Shown in pieces: positions 39,587-43,606 of a DNA stretch of 43,606 bases (position 1 is its first letter; each line of letters begins with the position of its first letter). The notes beneath the pieces were generated by a model. It had not been told where the DNA came from. It saw only the letters and a list, made by a program, of their open reading frames with translations, and did not search any database. Made by a program: the position numbers and the translations under genes. The stretch comes from Burkholderiales bacterium UBA1834. GTDB taxonomy: Bacteria > Pseudomonadota > Gammaproteobacteria > Burkholderiales > Burkholderiaceae_C. The stretch is from the NCBI GenBank assembly GCA_002339015.1, contig DDJC01000051.1, positions 42,436-86,041 of the forward strand. The letters run 5' to 3'.

Positions 39587-40702
39587 ATGAACTCTCTACC
39601 CACCAACGGCACGGCTCAGCTCCATGCGGGGCAAGGCGCTGAATTGGCGGCCGATCGGCCCGCCTCTGGATTGCTGGGCCTGGCCGAACGCCGCCTCGTG
39701 CCCGATGCCCTGCTGCGCCTGGGCATCCGCCGACTCTGTGCCCAGCGCCTGGCTGAGGAATCGGCCGGCGGCGTGGCGCAGCAGGCCGAGCGCTTCGGCC
39801 GGCGCCTGGCCGAATTGCGCCAGAGCGCGATCGCCATCCATACGGATGCGGCCAACACGCAACACTATGAGTTGCCTCCCGCCTTCTTCAAGCTCTGCCT
39901 GGGGCGGCGCCTCAAGTACTCCAGTGCCTACTACCCCAGCGGGCGCGAGACCCTGGACCAGGCTGAGGAAGCGATGCTGGCCCTGTATGGCGAACGTGCC
40001 GAACTGGCCGACGGGCAGCGCATCCTCGAGCTGGGCTGCGGCTGGGGCTCGCTCACCCTGTGGATGGCCGAGCGCTTTCCCAATGCCTGGATCACGGCCG
40101 TGTCCAACTCGCGCCCGCAGCGCGAGCACATCGAAGCCCAATGCCGGGAGCGCGGCTTGAACAATGTGCGCGTCATCACCACCGATGTGAACCGCCTGGC
40201 GCTGGAGGCCGGCCAGTTCGACCGCTGCGTCTCCATCGAGATGTTCGAGCACATGCGCAACTACGACAGCCTGATGGCCCGCATCGGCCAATGGCTGGTG
40301 CCCGGCGGCAAGCTCTTCGTGCACATCTTCGCGCACCGCACGCACATGTACCCGTTCGAGACCCAGGGCGAGGACAACTGGATGGGCCGCCACTTCTTCA
40401 CCGGCGGCATCATGCCGGCGGCCGACACGCTGCTGTGCTTCCAGAACGACCTGCGCCTGCAGCAGCGCTGGCTGGTCGACGGCACCCACTACCAGCGCAC
40501 GGCGAACCACTGGCTGCACAACCAGGACAGGCACCACGACGCCGTGATGGCCGTGCTGCAGCAAGCCTATGGCCGCGATGGCGCGGCGCTGTGGGCGCAG
40601 CGCTGGCGCATGTTCTGGATGGCGTGCGCCGAGCTGTTTGGCTTTGAGGCGGGCCAGCAATGGCTCGTTGCCCATTACCGTTTTGAAAGGCCGCAGCCAT
40701 GA
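39587..40702 (+). CDS. CFA-synthase-family SAM methyltransferase (second copy)
   Basis: A 371-residue methyltransferase. The SAM motif is ILELGCGWGSLTLWMAERF; Glu is in SIEMFEHMRNY; His is retained in FVHIFAHRTHMY. YELPPAFFKL and LKYSSAYYPSG are in place of the usual YDLGNDFF and YSCAYW. It lacks the lipid-binding N-terminal domain of the first copy and its sequence is nearer to the coclaurine N-methyltransferase-like branch, so it is not a recent duplicate. The ribosome site AGGAGA is good. The stop overlaps the lipocalin start. The substrate is unknown, perhaps an intermediate of the same lipid. Confidence 0.88.
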   Translation: MNSLPTNGTAQLHAGQGAELAADRPASGLLGLAERRLVPDALLRLGIRRLCAQRLAEESAGGVAQQAERFGRRLAELRQSAIAIHTDAANTQHYELPPAFFKLCLGRRLKYSSAYYPSGRETLDQAEEAMLALYGERAELADGQRILELGCGWGSLTLWMAERFPNAWITAVSNSRPQREHIEAQCRERGLNNVRVITTDVNRLALEAGQFDRCVSIEMFEHMRNYDSLMARIGQWLVPGGKLFVHIFAHRTHMYPFETQGEDNWMGRHFFTGGIMPAADTLLCFQNDLRLQQRWLVDGTHYQRTANHWLHNQDRHHDAVMAVLQQAYGRDGAALWAQRWRMFWMACAELFGFEAGQQWLVAHYRFERPQP

Positions 40703-41259
40703 GCAGGACCAAGACGACAAAGCGCACCTTGACCCTGGTGGCGGCAGTGATGTCGATGCTGGGCCTGGGCGCCTGTGGCGGCGGCAAGGAAGGGCTGCCG
40801 CCCGTGCCACGCGTGGCCCAGGTTGATCTGCAGCGCTTCATGGGTGATTGGTACGTGATCGCCAGCATCCCCTCCTTCCTGGAGAAGGACACCTACGACG
40901 CGGTCGAGTCCTACCAGATCCGGCCCGATGGGCGCATCCAGACCACCTTCCGTTACCGTCAGGGCGGGCACGACCAGCCGATCAAGTCCATGCACCCGAT
41001 CGGCACCGTCAAGCCGGGCACGGGCAATGCCCTGTGGGACATGCAGTTCTTCTGGCCCATCCAGGCCGAGTACGTGATCAGCTACTTGAGCGACGACTAC
41101 AGCCAGACCATCGTGGCCCGCAATGCCCGCGACCTGGTGTGGATCATGGCGCGCACGCCGCGGATCTCCGAAGCCGACTACCAGGCCCATCTGGCGCGCA
41201 TCGCGGCCATGGGCTATGACACGAGCCGGTTGCGCAAGGTGCCTCATCTGATGCCGTGA
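40699..41259 (+). CDS. Bacterial lipocalin (Blc-like) lipoprotein
   Basis: A 186-residue lipoprotein: lipobox LGLGAC (Cys26), then the lipocalin motif FMGDWYVIASIPSFLEK, the barrel strands TTFRYRQGG and ALWDMQFFWPIQAEYVI, and the C-terminal helix after RTPRISEAD. Blc binds lysophospholipids and fatty acids at the outer membrane and is induced by stress in E. coli. As the last gene of the lipid cluster it could store or move the modified lipid. It overlaps the preceding gene by four bases. Confidence 0.9.
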   Translation: MSRTKTTKRTLTLVAAVMSMLGLGACGGGKEGLPPVPRVAQVDLQRFMGDWYVIASIPSFLEKDTYDAVESYQIRPDGRIQTTFRYRQGGHDQPIKSMHPIGTVKPGTGNALWDMQFFWPIQAEYVISYLSDDYSQTIVARNARDLVWIMARTPRISEADYQAHLARIAAMGYDTSRLRKVPHLMP

Positions 41260-41345
41260 GTTCAGTGCGCCATGGCACTTCAAGGGCGATCCCCCTTTGC
41301 TTGCGGCATGGCGGGGCAAGATGAATGTGCCTGTGTGAGTGGATG

Positions 41346-41388
41346 CGGGCAAGCCCTGCGGCCTTGAAGGCCTTGCAGGGCTTGCCCG
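41346..41388. other. Very long inverted repeat downstream of the lipid operon
   Basis: Perfect 14-base arms, CGGGCAAGCCCTGC (41346-41359) and GCAGGGCTTGCCCG (41375-41388). An inner GGCCTT-G-AAGGCC (41360-41372) can stack into a single 20-pair hairpin. It lies 87 bases past the lipocalin stop. There is no U-run. It may protect the mRNA 3' end or assist termination. Confidence 0.6.
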
Positions 41389-41409
41389 CTGACGACGCCC
41401 GCACAAGGC

Positions 41410-41483
41410 TACACTCTGGCTCGGCGACTACCTAGCAGTGGGAGCCCTTTCATGGCCTTCCGGGTTTCCGGAAGGCCTTTTTT
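41410..41483 (+). ncRNA. Candidate small RNA ending in a strong terminator
   Basis: From a possible -10 element TACACT (41410-41415) to a U-run at 41478-41483 there is no ORF. A GGCTC ... GAGCC pair (about 41418-41445) forms a first hairpin. GGCCTTCCGG (41454-41463), loop GTTT, CCGGAAGGCC (41468-41477) with TTTTTT forms a classical terminator. Either this is a short RNA of about 60 nt, or the tail of the lipid operon transcript. The -35 region is weak. Confidence 0.35.
41454..41483 (+). terminator. Strong intrinsic terminator
   Basis: A 10-base perfect stem (41454-41463 with 41468-41477), 4-base loop, six T. It ends plus-strand transcription from the lipid operon or from a small RNA just upstream, and it insulates the serine hydrolase gene. 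Confidence 0.93.
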
Positions 41484-41540
41484 ACACGTCGGACCCGTTT
41501 TGAACCAAGCCGGGTGCATCAGCGCGACAGCATCTTATAG

Positions 41541-41558
41541 AATGACAATAATGTCATT
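41541..41558. promoter_or_regulatory. Palindromic operator AATGACA-ATAA-TGTCATT
   Basis: A perfect 7-base inverted repeat with a 4-base centre, overlapping a likely -10 (TATAGA, 41536-41541) and 18 bases before the ATG of the serine hydrolase. The position would block polymerase if a dimeric repressor (TetR or MarR type) bound. No regulator gene is adjacent. Confidence 0.6.
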
Positions 41559-41575
41559 ATGAGGTGCGGCCCCCC

Positions 41576-42736
41576 ATGAGTAAAACCACCCGCTACGTGG
41601 CTGCGCTGGCAGCAATGGCCATGATCCTGGCTGGTGGTGCAGCCATTCATGGTGATGGTTACCTTTTGAATGCCGCCCAGAAAACCCTGCAGCGAGGCAG
41701 TGTCAAAGCGGGCACGCATGACCATCTGTTGTTCCCGGTCCGTTCTGTGGCAAGCGCAACGCCTCAACCGTGGCCCTTGCATCCCCACTACAACCGGCAG
41801 CCCTTGAGCGCCAACATGGAGCGGGTGCTTGACCAGACCGAAGCGCTGGCCTTCATCGTCGTCAAGGATGGACAGCTGCTGCAGGAACGCTATTTCCGCG
41901 GCCATGGACGTGGGGCGGTGTCCAACTCTTTCTCGATGGCCAAGCCCATCGTCGGCCTTCTGCTGGGGTTTGCAGCATCGGAGGCCAAGATCAGATCACT
42001 GCAACAGCCTGTCAGTGCATACCTGGAGGGGTATGACGAAGGCGTGGCTGCCAAGCTGAAGATCGTGGATTTGATCCGGATGACGTCCGGGATGGCGTGG
42101 GACGATCCGGAGGTCTACAACAGACCGCTGTCAAGGACGGCCCAACTCTACTATGTCGACGATCTGCGCAAGTTCATGGCGCGGCAAGCCATCGCCACTG
42201 AACCTGGAGCGCGCTTTCATTACAACAGCGGCAATACAGCGTTGGCGGCCCAACTGCTGCAGAAAGCGACGGGCGTGAGCGTCAGCCAGTATTTGTCGGA
42301 ACGGCTTTGGAGGCCTCTGGGCATGGAGCACGACGCCTATTGGATGCTCGACCGGCCAGACGGCATGGAGAAGGCCTTCTGCTGTCTTTCCGCAACGGCC
42401 CGGGACTTTGCCCGGCTGGGGCAGTTTGTCCTGCAAAAAGGGAACTGGAATGGGACGCAGTTGTTGCCTTCCAGTTTCATCGAGGAAGCCTTGTCTCCAT
42501 CGTCCCCCCATTACGGATACGGCTTCAGGATGGACAATCAGCACGCCCCTGCTTTCTCGCTGTTCCGCGGCATCGGGGGGCAACTGATCATCATGGTTCC
42601 GCAGCACAACGCCGTGATCGTCAAACTGGGCAAGACGGCATTGCCGGACGATCCCACGGTGCCGCTGGTTCGGGCCCCAGAAACCTACACGCTCGTGAAC
42701 GAGGTGGTTTCAGGCTTTGCCAGCGTGGCCAAGTGA
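41576..42736 (+). CDS. Serine hydrolase, beta-lactamase class C fold
   Basis: A 386-residue exported protein of PF00144. The N-terminal hydrophobic segment is a signal peptide or anchor (residues 5-25). Active-site motifs: Ser-x-x-Lys as SMAKPIVG (about residue 120), Tyr-x-Asn as HYNSGNTALA, and a Gly-rich strand FRGIGGQLIIMV in place of KTG. This pattern fits esterase, 6-aminohexanoate-dimer hydrolase (NylB)-like or peptidase members more than true AmpC. The codon use is less GC-biased than that of its neighbours, so recent transfer is possible. GAGG lies ten bases before the ATG at 41576; a GTG at 41564 is less likely. Confidence 0.85.
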   Translation: MSKTTRYVAALAAMAMILAGGAAIHGDGYLLNAAQKTLQRGSVKAGTHDHLLFPVRSVASATPQPWPLHPHYNRQPLSANMERVLDQTEALAFIVVKDGQLLQERYFRGHGRGAVSNSFSMAKPIVGLLLGFAASEAKIRSLQQPVSAYLEGYDEGVAAKLKIVDLIRMTSGMAWDDPEVYNRPLSRTAQLYYVDDLRKFMARQAIATEPGARFHYNSGNTALAAQLLQKATGVSVSQYLSERLWRPLGMEHDAYWMLDRPDGMEKAFCCLSATARDFARLGQFVLQKGNWNGTQLLPSSFIEEALSPSSPHYGYGFRMDNQHAPAFSLFRGIGGQLIIMVPQHNAVIVKLGKTALPDDPTVPLVRAPETYTLVNEVVSGFASVAK

Positions 42737-42742
42737 CAGCCC

Positions 42743-42771
42743 CTTGAAACTCCCGTCCCGATCCCTATAAT
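42743..42771 (+). promoter_or_regulatory. groESL promoter, heat-shock and housekeeping-like
   Basis: CTTGAAA (42743-42749) is an exact sigma-32 -35 box and contains TTGAAA for sigma-70. TATAAT (42766-42771) is an exact sigma-70 -10, with a 16-base spacer. CCCTATAA (42763-42770) resembles the sigma-32 -10 (CCCCATNTA) at 13 bases' spacing. Overlap of both promoter types with the CIRCE site suggests dual control. Confidence 0.75.
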
Positions 42772-42775
42772 GCTT

Positions 42776-42802
42776 TTAGCACTCGACTGGTTTGAGTGCT
42801 AA
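42776..42802. promoter_or_regulatory. CIRCE element (HrcA operator)
   Basis: TTAGCACTC-N9-GAGTGCTAA, a perfect match to the CIRCE consensus, starting five bases after the -10 box. HrcA bound here represses groESL at normal temperature and is released on heat shock. HrcA is not encoded in the window. Confidence 0.97.
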
Positions 42803-42922
42803 CAACGCGCCCCGAGCGGCTTCCAACCCCGGGGCGTCCGCTTTATCCCATTGTCTGCATGTGAGTGCTTACTATCATGCGGACGCACAACAACCCCGAT
42901 GTCTCACCAGACAGGAGAAGTC

Positions 42923-43213
42923 ATGAAACTGCGTCCTCTGCACGATCGCGTGATCGTCAAGCGCCTGGAAAACGAAACCAAGACCGCTTCGGGCATCTTC
43001 ATCCCTGACAATGCCGCCGAGAAGCCTGACCAAGGCGAAGTCCTCGCCGTTGGTCCGGGCAAGCGCAATGACAAGGGTGATTTCGTTGCCCTGAACGTCG
43101 CCGTCGGCGACCGCGTCCTGTTCGGCAAGTACTCCGGCCAGACCGTCAAGGTCGATGGCGACGAGCTGCTGGTGATGCGCGAGGAAGACCTCTTCGCCGT
43201 CGTCGCCAAGTAA
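42923..43213 (+). CDS. groES: Co-chaperonin GroES
   Basis: A 96-residue co-chaperonin that caps GroEL. The sequence MKLRPLHDRVIVKRLE, the mobile loop with ETKTASGIFIPDNAAEKPDQG, and GKYSGQTVKVDGDELLVMREEDL (read in parts) match GroES throughout and in length. The start at 42923 has AGGAG upstream; earlier in-frame ATGs lie in the leader. groEL follows after 49 bases. Expression is expected under CIRCE/HrcA control. Confidence 0.98.
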   Translation: MKLRPLHDRVIVKRLENETKTASGIFIPDNAAEKPDQGEVLAVGPGKRNDKGDFVALNVAVGDRVLFGKYSGQTVKVDGDELLVMREEDLFAVVAK

Positions 43214-43262
43214 GTACGGCTTTCAGGCACTACCCCACATCTACTGATTTCGGAGAATTCAA

Positions 43263-43606
<344 letters not shown>

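Noticed and set aside
41595..42736. True AmpC beta-lactamase
   Set aside because: The Ser-x-x-Lys and Tyr-x-Asn motifs are present, but the KTG triad is replaced by a Gly-rich strand, which fits esterase-like members instead.

Overview
The window is dense, GC-rich bacterial chromosome. It looks like a betaproteobacterium of the order Burkholderiales (Leptothrix/Rubrivivax/Aquabacterium-like). The reasons are a dusB-fis-purH...ruvC neighbourhood, a class A RNase P RNA of betaproteobacterial type, a 78-residue Fis, and four proteins with PEP-CTERM (exosortase) sorting tails. The genus is inference. I saw no tRNA, rRNA, insertion sequence, prophage or CRISPR array.

Layout. 1-4.5 kb: catabolic and regulatory genes. 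These are the start of a BMP-family ABC substrate-binding protein, an MBL-fold hydrolase and a fumarylacetoacetase-family enzyme in one operon, a divergent TetR regulator with twin operators, a GntR/FCD regulator and a glycine-zipper protein. 4.6-6.9 kb: an acyl-CoA thioesterase and an Atm1-type ABC exporter. 7.0-11.4 kb: a two-gene unit in which a gingipain-like C25 peptidase ends in thrombospondin-3 repeats plus a two-repeat dockerin, followed by a PEP-CTERM protein with a cohesin-like domain; then a DUF4394 lipoprotein. 11.6-18.5 kb: pyrC, cysK, dsbD, a Bcr/CflA efflux gene, rnpB and an alpha-carbonic-anhydrase-like protein with altered active-site residues. 18.5-23.6 kb: dusB-fis-purH and ruvC, with two paralogous PEP-CTERM genes on either side of ruvC. 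23.9-31.1 kb: a YqaA-type membrane protein, a possible small RNA, a CusF-like copper protein, argB behind an attenuator-like leader, a HAD phosphatase, slmA, a DUF815 ATPase, mutT, a small membrane protein, coq4 and a crotonase. 31.3-33.4 kb: another PEP-CTERM protein, a PF10118 protein and a Lys-rich secreted protein.

33.5-41.3 kb: a lipid-modification cluster of desaturase, FAD amine oxidase-like protein, DUF1365, CFA-synthase-like methyltransferase, DUF1295, second CFA-like methyltransferase and lipocalin lipoprotein. It is preceded by a secreted protein of unknown function. Two copies of one promoter-like element (TTGCATCC-N18-TARG) sit before the secreted-protein gene and before the desaturase. 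The element resembles promoters of the RpoE/ChrR (ECF11) sigma factors that control singlet-oxygen defence and furan-fatty-acid synthesis in Rhodobacter. 41.5-43.6 kb: a serine hydrolase behind a palindromic operator, then groES-groEL under a perfect CIRCE element and a heat-shock-like promoter.

The strongest leads are the cohesin/dockerin protease pair, the ECF-type regulon around the lipid cluster, and the argB leader, where a 19-codon ORF ending in Arg-Arg-Ile-Ser precedes a terminator.
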